A stretch of 64,000 nt of DNA from the NCBI GenBank assembly GCA_030407505.1, contig JASDDH010000002.1, positions 124,001 through 188,000 on the forward strand, in the 5' to 3' direction. A program made the position numbers and the translations under genes. The stretch is from Planococcus sp. APC 4015 (GTDB taxonomy: Bacteria > Actinomycetota > Actinomycetes > Actinomycetales > Microbacteriaceae). Below the pieces are notes generated by a model. It was not told where the DNA came from and searched no databases. It saw only the letters and a list, made by a program, of their open reading frames with translations. This document shows, one piece after another, positions 19,159 to 28,088 of the stretch. How positions within the stretch are numbered: the first letter of the stretch is position 1; each line of letters opens with the position of its first letter.

Positions 19159-19845
19159 GTGGTCGTCGACACCGCGCACCACATCGCGGTGGCCCTGCCG
19201 TCGGGCACGGTCGACGTGTCGGCTGCCTACGGACGGCCCGACGACGCGTGGAGCGCGATGGCGATCGCCCACGGCGCGGGCGCGGGGCACGCGCATCCTT
19301 TCCTCACGGGCTTCGCCTCAGCCCTGCGCGCCGAGGGCGTGGCGACGCTGAGGTTCGAGTTCCCGTACGTGACGGCCGGGCGACGGATGCCGGGCCCGGC
19401 CGCCCACGCGATCGAGACGTGGGCGGCGGTGCACGCGTGGCTCATCGAGCGGGCCGCAGGGCTCCCGGTGTGGGCGTCGGGCAAGTCCTACGGCGGGCGG
19501 ATGGCGTCGATGGCCGCAGCCGAGGGCCGCATCGCCGCGGTGGGGCTGGTGTACCTCGGCTATCCGCTGCATCCGCCCGGTGACCCGTCGAAGGCGCGCA
19601 CGGCGCACCTGCCCGACGTCGCGCCGCCGCAGCTCTTCGTCGAGGGCACGAACGACCCCTTCATCGACCCGCAGGAGCAGCTCGTCGAGGCCGTCGCCGG
19701 GTGCCGCGACGCCCGCATCGCGTGGGTCGAGGGCGCCGGTCATTCCTTCGAGGTGAAGGGACGCAGGCGACCCCCCGACGAGGTCGGCGCGGGGCTCGCG
19801 CCGCTGGTCGCGGAGTGGATGCGCGGTCAGCGACCCGCCGCGTAG
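19159..19845 (+). CDS. Alpha/beta hydrolase, KANL3/Tex30-like
   Basis: Predicted cytosolic serine hydrolase, 228 residues. A compact fold shows the family features AIAHGAGAGHAHPFL near the oxyanion strand, the nucleophile elbow GKSYGGRM with Ser near residue 112, LFVEGTNDPF carrying the acid, and GAGHSFEVKGR with the catalytic His. The pattern matches KANL3/Tex30-type dienelactone-hydrolase-like proteins; the substrate is unknown. The GTG start lies 2 nt after the previous stop, so the two are co-transcribed. Its 3' end overlaps the convergent gamma-glutamyltransferase gene by 19 bases. Confidence 0.85.
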   Translation: MVVDTAHHIAVALPSGTVDVSAAYGRPDDAWSAMAIAHGAGAGHAHPFLTGFASALRAEGVATLRFEFPYVTAGRRMPGPAAHAIETWAAVHAWLIERAAGLPVWASGKSYGGRMASMAAAEGRIAAVGLVYLGYPLHPPGDPSKARTAHLPDVAPPQLFVEGTNDPFIDPQEQLVEAVAGCRDARIAWVEGAGHSFEVKGRRRPPDEVGAGLAPLVAEWMRGQRPAA

Positions 19846-21623
19846 CCCTGCATGCCGCGGGGGTTCGCCGCCGCCCAGAGCATGCCGGTCGCGGCATCCC
19901 GCCCCACGGCGCTGACCCGGCCGAGCGACCAGTGGCCGGCGCGCGTGACCGCGTGTCCGCGACGCTCGAGACCCGTGATGAGCTCATCTCCGAGGCGGTC
20001 CTCGACGATGACGCCCGCCGGGTCCCACGTGCGCGGCCAGAACGAGTCGATGAGCGCCGTCGTGTGCAGCGTCGGCGCGTCGACGGCGGCCTGCCCGTCG
20101 TACCCGCCCACGAGCATCCGCAACAGCACCGGCAGCTGCCACTGCTCCTGCTGGTCGCCGCCCGGCGTGCCCAGCGCGATGACGTCGCCGCCGTCGCGGA
20201 ACACGAGCGTCGGGGTGAGGGTGGTGCGTGGACGGATGCCGGGGCGGAGCGCCGACGGCGACTGCTCATCGAGCCACGTCATCTGCAGGCGCGTGCCGAG
20301 GCAGAACCCGAGCTCGGGGATCGTGGGGGAGGACTGCAGCCAGCCGCCGGACGGCGTGACGGCCACGACGTTGCCCCAGCGGTCGATCACGTCGATGTGG
20401 CACGTGTCGCCGCGGGTCGAGCCGGTGGCGTCGACGGTCGGCTCGCCCGCGCCGGACGCGCCCTCGTCGCCGATGCGCAGTTCAGGCCGGTACGGCGTGC
20501 GGCCCTCGAGGTCGGCGGGGCGCCAGTCGCGCGAGGCCCGTGCGCCGATCGCGGCTCGGCGGGACGCGATCACGGCGTCGCTGAACAGCTCGTCGATGTC
20601 GGCGGCGTCACCGAAGTAGGCGTCGCGGTCGGCGAGGGCGAGCTTGAGGACCTCGATCGTCGTGTGCGCGCCCAGCTCGGTCGACGGATCGAGGTGCTCG
20701 TCGGTCAGCCCGTCGAGGACGCGCAGCGCCTCGAGCAGCGCCGGACCCTGCGTCCACACCCCGGCCTTGGCGACCGTCGCGTCGCGGAACCGCGCCGTCA
20801 CGGCCGGTTCGTAGCCCGCGTCGAAGGCCGCGAAGTCCGCCGCGGTGATGACGCCGGCGTGGTCGCCGCCCGTCGAGTGACGGTGGGGGCGGGCGAGGAA
20901 GGCGGAGGCCGCGCGGGCGACCAGGCCGGTCTTCCATTCGCGGCGGGCGGCGTCGATGCGCGCGGCGCGACCCACGGGCCCGTCGTCGCGGACCGTGCAC
21001 GACGCGTGCACGAGACCGTCGAGCACATCCGCGTACGCCGGGTTGCGGAACAGCGCGCCGGCGTCGGGCGCGCGGCCACCCGGCATCCACAGATCGGCGG
21101 AGCTCGTCCAGTGATCGCGGAAGAGGCCCGCGACCCGCTCGATCGTGGAGATGACGCGGTCGCCGAGGGGGACCCCGTCGCGGGCGTAGTCGATCGCGTA
21201 GGCCAGCACATCGGCGACCTCCCACGTGCCGTGATCGCGCAGCAGCACGAGCCAGGCGTCGACCGCGCCCGGAACGGCGGCGGCCAGGCCGCCCGCACCG
21301 GGAACGAGGTCCAGGCCCTCCCCGCGGAAGTGCGCGATCGTCGCGCCTGCGGGGGCCGGACCCTGCCCGACCAGAACGACCGGCTCGGTCAGGCGTTCGG
21401 CGGTCGAGAAGATGCCGACGAGATCGCCGCCCGGCCCGTTCAGGTGCGGTTCGACCAGGTGCAGCACGAAGCCGCCCGCCACGACGGCGTCGAACGCGTT
21501 GCCGCCGCGCTCGAGCACGGCCTGCGCCGTGGCGGTCGCCAGCCAGTGCGTCGAGGCCGACATGCCGAACGTGCCCCGGAGCGTCGGGCGGGTGGTGAAG
21601 GCAGGGGCCGGCGTGTAGGTCAC
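19827..21623 (-). CDS. Gamma-glutamyltransferase family protein
   Basis: Ntn-hydrolase of the gamma-glutamyltranspeptidase family, 598 residues, acting on glutathione-like or gamma-glutamyl compounds in characterised members. N-terminal half: GMSASTHWLATATAQAVLER and GGNAFDAVVAGGFVLHLVEP, matching the GGT core. The expected autocleavage threonine is in RGDTCHIDVIDRWGN (family: TTHxSVVD), with the downstream Gly-Gly/Ser-Ser oxyanion region GGWLQSSP. No signal peptide is apparent, so the enzyme may be cytosolic. GTG 21623 overlaps the stop of the aminopeptidase P gene (GTGA). The two form a peptide-degradation operon. Confidence 0.9.
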   Translation of the reverse strand: MTYTPAPAFTTRPTLRGTFGMSASTHWLATATAQAVLERGGNAFDAVVAGGFVLHLVEPHLNGPGGDLVGIFSTAERLTEPVVLVGQGPAPAGATIAHFRGEGLDLVPGAGGLAAAVPGAVDAWLVLLRDHGTWEVADVLAYAIDYARDGVPLGDRVISTIERVAGLFRDHWTSSADLWMPGGRAPDAGALFRNPAYADVLDGLVHASCTVRDDGPVGRAARIDAARREWKTGLVARAASAFLARPHRHSTGGDHAGVITAADFAAFDAGYEPAVTARFRDATVAKAGVWTQGPALLEALRVLDGLTDEHLDPSTELGAHTTIEVLKLALADRDAYFGDAADIDELFSDAVIASRRAAIGARASRDWRPADLEGRTPYRPELRIGDEGASGAGEPTVDATGSTRGDTCHIDVIDRWGNVVAVTPSGGWLQSSPTIPELGFCLGTRLQMTWLDEQSPSALRPGIRPRTTLTPTLVFRDGGDVIALGTPGGDQQEQWQLPVLLRMLVGGYDGQAAVDAPTLHTTALIDSFWPRTWDPAGVIVEDRLGDELITGLERRGHAVTRAGHWSLGRVSAVGRDAATGMLWAAANPRGMQGYAAGR

Positions 21624-23026
21624 TGCCCGGCGATCCACGCCTCGACCTCGTCGGCCGTGCGCGGGATGCCGGCCGAGAGGTTCACCGGCCCGTCCTGGGT
21701 CATCAGGATGTCGTCCTCGATGCGCACGCCGATCCCGCGGTACTCCTCGGGGACCGTGAGGTCGTCGATCTGGAAGTAGAGTCCCGGCTCGATCGTGAAG
21801 ACCATGCCGGGTTCGAGCAGTCCGTCGTAGTACATCTCGCGTCGCGCCTGCGCGCAGTCGTGCACGTCGATGCCGAGGTGGTGGCTCGTCCCGTGCACCA
21901 TGTAGCGGCGGTGCTGACCGCCGGTCTCGGCATCCAGCGCCTCTTCGGGCGTGACGGGCAGCAGACCCCACTCGGCGACCCGGGCCGCGATGACCTCCAT
22001 GGCCGCGGCGTGCACCGTGCGGAACGGGACGCCGACACGGGTGGCGGCGAACGCGGCGTCCGCCGCCTCGCGCACCGCTTCGTACACGCGTCGCTGCACA
22101 TCGGTGAACGTGCCGCTCACGGGGAGGGTGCGCGTGATGTCGGCGGTGTAGAGGCTGTCGACCTCGACGCCGGCGTCCACCAGGATCAGGTCGCCCGGCG
22201 CCACGGCGCCGTCGTTGCGCGTCCAGTGCAGGTAGCACGCGTGCGGCCCGGAGGCTGCGATCGTGTCGTATCCGACGGTGTTGCCGTCGCTGCGCGCGCG
22301 CTGGTGGAAGACGCCCTCCACGATGCGCTCACCCCGCGGGTGCGCGATGATGCCCGGCAGGTTCGCGACGATGTCGTCGAACCCCTTCGCCGTCACATCG
22401 ACGGCCAGCTGCATCTGGGCGATCTCGTAGTCGTCCTTGGTGAGCCGGAGTTCCGAGACGAATCGCGTGAGGGCGTCGTCGTCGCCGACGACCAGGTCGC
22501 CCTCGGCGGGGATGAAGTCGTCGATGTGCGCGGTCGCGACCCCGAGGTCGGCAGCGACGCCGGCCAGCGCCGGCCGCGGGCCGATCCAGAACTCGCCGAT
22601 CGAGGCGTCCGAGTAGAACTCCGCCGTCGTGCGGTCGGCGCGTTCACGGAAGTACAGGGTCACGTCGTGACCTGCGGCGGTGGGCTCGAAGACGAGCACC
22701 GAGTCGGGCTCGGAATCCGCCGCCCAGCCGGTGAGGTGGGCGAACGCCGAATGGGCGCGGAACGGGTAGTCGGTGTCGTTGCTGCGCTGCTTGAGCGACC
22801 CGGCGGGGATCACGAGCCGCAATCCGAGGAACGCCGAAGACACGGCCTCGCGTCTGGCCGCCGCGAACGGCGCTTGCGCGCGCTGCGGCGGAACGATGTC
22901 GGGGCGCTCGGCCCAGCCGGTCGAGATCGTGTCGAGGAAGCCCTGACCGTACGGCGGCCGACGATTCACGGTCGTCGTCGCGGGGGCCGTGGCCTCGTCG
23001 GTGGAAGCGTCGCCTGCGGTGCTCAT
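21620..23026 (-). CDS. pepP: Xaa-Pro aminopeptidase (M24B, aminopeptidase P family)
   Basis: Dinuclear-metal peptidase removing N-terminal residues before proline, 468 residues. An N-terminal creatinase-like domain (about 1-190) precedes the pita-bread catalytic domain. The five metal ligands can be placed: DAGVEVDSLYTADITRTL (two Asp), HGTSHHLGIDVHD (His), FTIEPGLYF (Glu) and GVRIEDDILMT (Glu). Ends WIAGQ. Start ATG 23026 follows GGAGGG and possibly a GAGACT -10 box at 7 nt. First gene of a two-gene unit with gamma-glutamyltransferase. Confidence 0.94.
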   Translation of the reverse strand: MSTAGDASTDEATAPATTTVNRRPPYGQGFLDTISTGWAERPDIVPPQRAQAPFAAARREAVSSAFLGLRLVIPAGSLKQRSNDTDYPFRAHSAFAHLTGWAADSEPDSVLVFEPTAAGHDVTLYFRERADRTTAEFYSDASIGEFWIGPRPALAGVAADLGVATAHIDDFIPAEGDLVVGDDDALTRFVSELRLTKDDYEIAQMQLAVDVTAKGFDDIVANLPGIIAHPRGERIVEGVFHQRARSDGNTVGYDTIAASGPHACYLHWTRNDGAVAPGDLILVDAGVEVDSLYTADITRTLPVSGTFTDVQRRVYEAVREAADAAFAATRVGVPFRTVHAAAMEVIAARVAEWGLLPVTPEEALDAETGGQHRRYMVHGTSHHLGIDVHDCAQARREMYYDGLLEPGMVFTIEPGLYFQIDDLTVPEEYRGIGVRIEDDILMTQDGPVNLSAGIPRTADEVEAWIAGQ

Positions 23027-23047
23027 GCCCTCCAGTCTCGCACGGGG

Positions 23048-24073
23048 TCACCCGGCGGAGGAGGGCTCCAACTGCACCACGAGGGGCCGGTGGTCGCTGC
23101 CCGAGCCGTCCAGCGACCGCACGACGAGCGATCCGGTCGGCCTCCAGTGCTCGGAAGCCATGACGTGGTCGATGGGGGCCCCCGCGAGCGCGGGCCACTG
23201 CGTCGTCCACGTGCCGACGGCGCCGTTGCCCGTCTCGGCGGCCGCATCGTGGCAGCGACCGAGGGTGCCGTCGCCGACGCCGAGTCCGGACATGTGATCG
23301 ATCGTCGCGTTGAAGTCGCCCGCCATGATCACGTTCGCGACCGCGCACTGGTCGGCCAGCCACCGCAGATCGTCGCGCCATTCCTGCATGAACGCCGGCC
23401 GCGGCGCCACAGCGTGCGCCGCGACGATGATCGGGCCGTCTCCGGAGGTCGGCATGGCGACGGCGCTCGGCACCGTGGAGGTGTTGCTCGTGCCGTCGAG
23501 CGACGACTCGATCACCGAGTAGTCGCCGAGCTCGGGCGAGATGAGGAGGGTCGTGGATCCGGCATCCCACTCGGTGGAGGGGTCCTCGGCGTGGTGGGCC
23601 CACATCGGGTGCCCGAGGTCGCGCATCGCGATCGCCACCTGCTCGCCGGTCGTGATCGTCGTCTCGGGCAGGGTGACGACGTCGGCCTGCATCGCGACGG
23701 CCATCTGCGCGATCGTCTCAGGCGAGGTCGCCGCTCCCGCCGTGTTCCAGGTCATGATCCGGATGCTGGTGTCGGTCGTGGCCGGAAGCTGGTCGGTGCC
23801 GAGTCCGCGGGTCACCATGATCGCCCCGTTCGCGACCGCGGCCGCCGCGGCGACGGCCGTGAGGGCGAGGGCGAGGGCACGCAGAGGGCGGGCGACGGCC
23901 ACGAGCAGCCCGGCGACCGCGATCGCGACGAACGCGATCGCGACCAGACCCCGGAACGACACGATCTGCGCGATCGGGAAGTAGCGGTCGACCTTGAAGA
24001 ATCCGGGCCAGGTGAGCACGGTTGCCGCGATGGCGCTCAGCACGGTGACGAGGATCCCCAGCAGGCGCAGCAC
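23048..24073 (-). CDS. Membrane-anchored endonuclease/exonuclease/phosphatase (EEP) family protein
   Basis: A 341-residue protein with three N-terminal membrane helices (about residues 5-25, 38-60, 66-88) and an EEP-fold domain that should face outside. EEP catalytic elements are present: IRIMTWNTAGAATSPETI, LPETT (metal Glu), AGDFNATIDHMSG and SDHRPLVVQL. Related actinobacterial proteins are annotated as secreted endonucleases or phosphodiesterases; the substrate is unknown. The GTG start at 24073 is 6 nt from a minus-strand TAGAGT, pointing to leaderless expression. Confidence 0.88.
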   Translation of the reverse strand: MLRLLGILVTVLSAIAATVLTWPGFFKVDRYFPIAQIVSFRGLVAIAFVAIAVAGLLVAVARPLRALALALTAVAAAAAVANGAIMVTRGLGTDQLPATTDTSIRIMTWNTAGAATSPETIAQMAVAMQADVVTLPETTITTGEQVAIAMRDLGHPMWAHHAEDPSTEWDAGSTTLLISPELGDYSVIESSLDGTSNTSTVPSAVAMPTSGDGPIIVAAHAVAPRPAFMQEWRDDLRWLADQCAVANVIMAGDFNATIDHMSGLGVGDGTLGRCHDAAAETGNGAVGTWTTQWPALAGAPIDHVMASEHWRPTGSLVVRSLDGSGSDHRPLVVQLEPSSAG

Positions 24074-24152
24074 GCCGCGACTCTATGACAGCAATCTGGG
24101 AGATCCGTCAGTCGTCGCTCCCGGCCCCGGACCTCAGACTAATCTCGGAGGA
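24074..24152. promoter_or_regulatory. 79-bp divergent leaderless promoter region (EEP and PHP genes)
   Basis: Minus-strand TAGAGT (24080-24085) is 6 nt from the EEP GTG. Plus-strand TAATCT (24140-24145) is 7 nt from the PHP ATG at 24153. The GGAGGA between TAATCT and the ATG touches the start codon and is too close to act as a normal ribosome binding site. Confidence 0.55.
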
Positions 24153-25016
24153 ATGCAGGCGACACGTCGATTCGAGGGGCCCAGCGACCTGCACCTGCAC
24201 TCGACGCAGTCCGACGGGACGGAGTCGCCCGCGCAGGTGATGCAGTCCGTGCACCGTCACGGCGTCCGCACCGCCGCGCTCACCGATCACGACACGACGT
24301 CGGGGTGGGCCGAGGCAGCCGAGGCCGCGGCATCCCTCGGCATGACCTTCCTGCCCGGCATGGAGCTCTCGGCCCGTCACGAGTGGCGCAGCGTGCACGT
24401 GCTGGCCTACCTCATCGACCCCGACCACCCCGGTCTGCGGGCGATGACCGACCGCATCCGCTCGTCGAGACTCGACCGCGCGCGCATCATGGCCGATCGC
24501 ATCTCGCGTGACTTCGACCTGCACTGGGACGACATCGTGGCCCAGACCGGCGACGGCGCGACCATCGGGCGCCCGCACATCGCCGACGCGCTCATCGCGC
24601 GCGGACTCGTGCACGACAGGGCCGAGGCCTTCGCGAGCATCCTGAGCCCCGGCGGCGACTACTACGTCGCCCTCTACGCGCCCGATCCGGTGACGGCCGT
24701 GCGTCTGGTGACCGAGGCCGGCGGCGTCGCCGTCATCGCGCACCCCGCCGGGCGCGCGGGGGTGCTGCCGCGCGCGGTGCTCGACGGCATGCTCGACGCG
24801 GGTCTGGCCGGCTTCGAACTCGGTCATCGCGAGAACGTGCAGCCCGGCATCCGGATGCTGCAGCGCATCGTCGCCGACCACGACCTGATCGTGACGGGCT
24901 CGAGCGACTACCACGGCCTGGGCAAGCCGAATCTGCCGGGCGAGAACACGACGTCGGACGACATGCTCGCGCGGATCGTCGACAGTGGATCCGGAACCGA
25001 TCCCGTCTTCCCCTGA
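24153..25016 (+). CDS. PHP-domain phosphoesterase
   Basis: Metal-dependent phosphoesterase of the polymerase-and-histidinol-phosphatase superfamily, 287 residues. PHP motifs: DLHLHSTQSDGTESP (motif 1), ALTDHDTTSGW (motif 2), HVLAYLID, AVIAHPAGR (motif 3) and TGSSDYHGLGK (motif 4). Proteins of this size in actinobacteria resemble RNase AM/YciV (5'-3' exonuclease and 3',5'-nucleotide bisphosphatase), which is the best guess. It begins at an ATG 7 nt from a -10 box and ends before a hairpin. Confidence 0.9.
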   Translation: MQATRRFEGPSDLHLHSTQSDGTESPAQVMQSVHRHGVRTAALTDHDTTSGWAEAAEAAASLGMTFLPGMELSARHEWRSVHVLAYLIDPDHPGLRAMTDRIRSSRLDRARIMADRISRDFDLHWDDIVAQTGDGATIGRPHIADALIARGLVHDRAEAFASILSPGGDYYVALYAPDPVTAVRLVTEAGGVAVIAHPAGRAGVLPRAVLDGMLDAGLAGFELGHRENVQPGIRMLQRIVADHDLIVTGSSDYHGLGKPNLPGENTTSDDMLARIVDSGSGTDPVFP

Positions 25017-25025
25017 CCGAACGAC

Positions 25026-25060
25026 GAGGCGCCTCCGCCGCTGTCGCGGGGAGGCGCCTC
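25026..25060. terminator. Bidirectional hairpin between the PHP and SHOCT genes
   Basis: GAGGCGCCTC occurs at 25026-25035 and again at 25051-25060. The word is its own reverse complement, so the two copies are both direct and inverted repeats and can form a long stem around CGCCGCTGTCGCGGG. It lies between convergent genes (ends 25016 and 25078). Confidence 0.7.
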
Positions 25061-25077
25061 TCACATCGGATCGGTGG

Positions 25078-25491
25078 TCAGCTGAGGGCCTTGGCCTTGA
25101 TGCCTTCGTACTCGCTCTGCGTGATCGTGCCGGCATCCAGCAGCGACTTCGCCTTCGCGATCTCGTCGGACGGGCTCGTGCCGGCGAGGTTCTTGATGTA
25201 GTCGCTCTGGGCGGCCTGATACTCCTTCGCCTGGGCGGCGCCGCGCGCAGCCATGCCGCCGCCGCGCGCGATCAGGTAGACCAGCGCGGTGAGGAACGGC
25301 ACGAAGATGAGGAAGACGATCCACACCGCCTTCCAGCCGCCGCTGAGCTTGTGGTCGCGGAAGAGGTCTCCGATGATCGCGAAGAGCGCCATCAGGTAGG
25401 TGAAGAAGACGAACGCCCACAGGAACCACCAGATGAGGTCCCCGAATGAGCCCCAGAATCCCTGGTACTCGACGGTCTCGATGAATCGCAC
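25078..25491 (-). CDS. PLDc_N-like membrane protein with SHOCT domain
   Basis: A 137-residue protein with two or three hydrophobic segments (FGDLIWWFLWAFVFFTYLMA, then WKAVWIVFLIFVPFLTALVY) arranged as in the phospholipase D N-terminal (PLDc_N) membrane module, without any phospholipase domain. The C-terminal SHOCT domain (DEIAKAKSLLDAGTITQSEY) is a short oligomerisation module. Function unknown. GTG 25491 is preferred because the protein then starts just before the conserved membrane part; an open frame extends further upstream to 25557. Confidence 0.8.
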   Translation of the reverse strand: MRFIETVEYQGFWGSFGDLIWWFLWAFVFFTYLMALFAIIGDLFRDHKLSGGWKAVWIVFLIFVPFLTALVYLIARGGGMAARGAAQAKEYQAAQSDYIKNLAGTSPSDEIAKAKSLLDAGTITQSEYEGIKAKALS

Positions 25492-25648
25492 GATCGTGCC
25501 TTTCGTGAGGGGATACGGCGTCAGGCGCCGCGTCCGCTCAAGATACCGCTCCCGCACTCCCCGCGCAGGGGTGGTCGCGCATCAGATGGCGCGAATCGCA
25601 CGTTGCCGGCCCGCGACAGGCGTGGTCAGCGCCGCCGCGGGCCCGCGA

Positions 25649-27160
25649 TCAGGCGCCGGCCGGAGCGCCGCCCGGACGCGGTCCGCGGCGGCGACGGCGA
25701 CGACGCGGTGCCGGCTTGCCGTCGTGGTGCTCGCTGCCGCCGCCGTCGTGCGTGCCGGAACCTTCGGCGTCGCGGTCGTGCGCTTCACCGGTTGAGGTCG
25801 CCGATCCGGCGGTGTCGGTCGCGCCCTCGGCGAAGGTCGCTCCCACGCGCTCCTCGCCCTCGCCCGCGCGGCGGCGACGTCGGCGGGTCGTGCCTGCGGC
25901 GCCCGAAGCCGCGGCATCGGCCGCCACGTCGGCGGCGCGCGCCGGCTGGGTGCGCACGGGCTGCGTCTTGGGCGCCGTCACGAGGCGGCCCTTGGTGCCC
26001 GCGGGGATATCGAGGTCGCTGAACAGGTGGGGGCTCGACGAGTAGGTCTCGACGGGCTCGGGCTGACCGAATTCCAGCGCGCGGTTGATGAGCGCCCACT
26101 TGTGGAGGTCGTCCCAGTCCACGAACGTGACCGCGATACCGGTCTTGCCCGCGCGACCGGTGCGGCCCGCGCGGTGCAGGTACGTCTTCTCGTCGTCGGG
26201 GATCGTGTGATTGATGACGTGGGTGACGTCGTCGACGTCGATGCCGCGCGCGGCGACATCCGTCGCGATCAGCACGTCCTTCTTGCCGGCCTTGAAGGCG
26301 GCCATCGAGCGCTCGCGCGCCTCCTGGCTCATGTCGCCGTGCACCGAGGCGGTGTTGAAGCCGCGGTCGCCGAGTTCGTCCGACAGCCGCTGGGCGGCGC
26401 GCTTCGTGCGCGTGAACACGACGGTCTTGCCGCGCCCGTCGGACTGCAGGATGCGCGCGATCACCTCGTCCTTGTCGAGCGAGTGCGCGCGGTAGACGAG
26501 GTGCTTGATGTTGGCCTGGGTGAGGCCTTCGTCGGGATCGGTGGCGCGGATGTGGATCGGGTTCGTCATGAAGCGACGCGCCATCGCGACGATCGGTCCG
26601 GGCATCGTCGCCGAGAACAGCTGGGTGTGACGGATGGCCGGCACTTTGGAGAAGATCTTCTCGATGTCGGGGAGGAAGCCGAGGTCGAGCATCTTGTCGG
26701 CCTCGTCGAGCACGACCTCGGTCGCGTGCGAGAGGTCGAGCAGGCGCTGGTTGTTGAGGTCGATCAGACGCCCGGGGGTGCCGACGACGATCTGGGCGCC
26801 GGCCTTGAGCTGCTCGATCTGGCCCTCGTATGCCTTGCCGCCGTAGATCGCCACGACGCTCGTCGAGCGACCCGCAGTGAGCATGTCGATGTCTTCGTAC
26901 ACCTGCACGCAGAGCTCGCGCGTGGGGACGACGATGAGCGCCTTGACGCCGTGGTCGGGGTCGGGCCCGAGACGCTGCACGACCGGGATGCCGAACCCGA
27001 AGGTCTTGCCGGTTCCGGTCTTGGCCTGTCCGATGATGTCCTGGCCGGGAAGGCCGAGGGGGATCGTCTGCTCCTGGATGGGGAAGGCATCCACGATGCC
27101 TTTCGCCGCGAGGACATCGACGATGTCCTGATCGACGCCGAGTTCGGCGAAGGTCGTCAC
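25649..27160 (-). CDS. DEAD-box ATP-dependent RNA helicase
   Basis: RNA-remodelling helicase of 503 residues. Motifs in order: Q-motif region AFPIQEQTIPLGLPGQD, AKTGTGKT (I), PTRELCVQVY (Ia), GTPGRL, VLDEADKMLDLGF (II), FSATM (III), VFTRTKRAAQRL, ATDVAARGIDVDDV (V) and HRAGRTGR (VI). The last ~90 residues are a basic, Arg- and Gly-rich disordered tail (RRRRRR-type blocks) likely to bind RNA. GTG 27160 is chosen because the protein then begins TTFAELGVDQDIV and a CAGGCT hexamer lies 6 nt upstream; GTG 27217 is an alternative. Neighbour of the ferritin-like gene, as in many actinobacteria. Confidence 0.93.
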   Translation of the reverse strand: MTTFAELGVDQDIVDVLAAKGIVDAFPIQEQTIPLGLPGQDIIGQAKTGTGKTFGFGIPVVQRLGPDPDHGVKALIVVPTRELCVQVYEDIDMLTAGRSTSVVAIYGGKAYEGQIEQLKAGAQIVVGTPGRLIDLNNQRLLDLSHATEVVLDEADKMLDLGFLPDIEKIFSKVPAIRHTQLFSATMPGPIVAMARRFMTNPIHIRATDPDEGLTQANIKHLVYRAHSLDKDEVIARILQSDGRGKTVVFTRTKRAAQRLSDELGDRGFNTASVHGDMSQEARERSMAAFKAGKKDVLIATDVAARGIDVDDVTHVINHTIPDDEKTYLHRAGRTGRAGKTGIAVTFVDWDDLHKWALINRALEFGQPEPVETYSSSPHLFSDLDIPAGTKGRLVTAPKTQPVRTQPARAADVAADAAASGAAGTTRRRRRRAGEGEERVGATFAEGATDTAGSATSTGEAHDRDAEGSGTHDGGGSEHHDGKPAPRRRRRRRGPRPGGAPAGA

Positions 27161-27344
27161 GATATGAGCCTGTCTGGCGGTGAGAAGCCGCCGGGGGTGA
27201 AGGTCCACGCCATTCACTCAGCCACAGGCGCGGGGTCCCGATCCGTCGCCGGGACCCCTCCAGGATACCGACGTCGTGGCGATGCGCTCCGTCACCGCAC
27301 CGACGGCGTGCGTCGGCGCATGGTCAGCGGGCCCGCCGTCGCCG

Positions 27345-27350
27345 TAGTCT
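27345..27350 (+). promoter_or_regulatory. Leaderless -10 box of the ferritin-fold gene
   Basis: TAGTCT, then 6 nt, then GTG 27357, at the end of the 196-base gap after the divergent DEAD-box gene. I see nothing else in that gap. Confidence 0.55.
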
Positions 27351-27356
27351 GGTCGC

Positions 27357-28073
27357 GTGGTGAAGTGGTTCTGGCAGCGCGAACGACCGGCGACGGGAGG
27401 ACTCTCGCTGCGCGCGCGCGGCGACTTCGGCGGCGCGACCCGCGTCGACTTCGAGGAGCTCGCGCCCGACATCGACACGTTCCTCGGCCAGGCGGCCTAC
27501 CTGCAGCTCGGCTTCTTCGAGACGCTCAGCGAGCTCATCGCCCTGACGCCCGAGCTCGCGCAGAAGGAGGCGCTGTCGCGAGCCGCCGGCGCGGCCCTGC
27601 GCAAGCACCAGGAGCTCGTCGCGGTCATCCGCGAGCGCGGCGACGATCCGACGGCCCTCATGCTCCCGTTCCGGGAGCCGCTGGATGCGTTCCGTCGCGC
27701 GACCCATGGCGTGCGCCCGCAGGAGACGATGCTGTCGGTGCACATCACCGCCGGCATGCTCGACGACTTCTACCTCGCCCTCGCGTCCAGCTACAGCGAC
27801 ACCGGGCGGCGGGTGGCCCGCATCCTGCAGGCCGACGACGATCGGCAGGCGCTCGTCGACATCATCGGCGCCACGATCGCCAGCGACGCCGAGTGGGAGT
27901 CGCTGCTGGCGATGTGGGGGCGACGGCTGGTCGGCGACACCCTGCTGATCGCGCGCGCGGCTCTGCGGCCCGGCGAACTGCGGATCGCCGACGAGGAGAA
28001 GGTCGAGCCGGTGTTCACCGAGCTCATGGCTGCGCACTCACGGCGCATGGACGGCATGGGGCTCGCCGCCTGA
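27357..28073 (+). CDS. Ferritin-like fold (MiaE_2-type) protein
   Basis: All-helical 238-residue protein of the ferritin-like superfamily related to tRNA hydroxylase MiaE (MiaE_2 family, from memory). Helices carrying the expected Glu and His residues are seen (FEELAPDIDTFLGQAAYLQ, ALRKHQELVAVIRERG, ITAGMLDDFYLALASSY, then IGATIASDAEWESLLAMWGR). Whether it binds a di-iron centre or hydroxylates tRNA is not established; the complete ligand set is not obvious by eye. Adjacent to the DEAD-box and DUF3107 genes, a conserved actinobacterial trio. Confidence 0.85.
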   Translation: MVKWFWQRERPATGGLSLRARGDFGGATRVDFEELAPDIDTFLGQAAYLQLGFFETLSELIALTPELAQKEALSRAAGAALRKHQELVAVIRERGDDPTALMLPFREPLDAFRRATHGVRPQETMLSVHITAGMLDDFYLALASSYSDTGRRVARILQADDDRQALVDIIGATIASDAEWESLLAMWGRRLVGDTLLIARAALRPGELRIADEEKVEPVFTELMAAHSRRMDGMGLAA

Positions 28074-28088
28074 TGCGAATCCGCTCGA

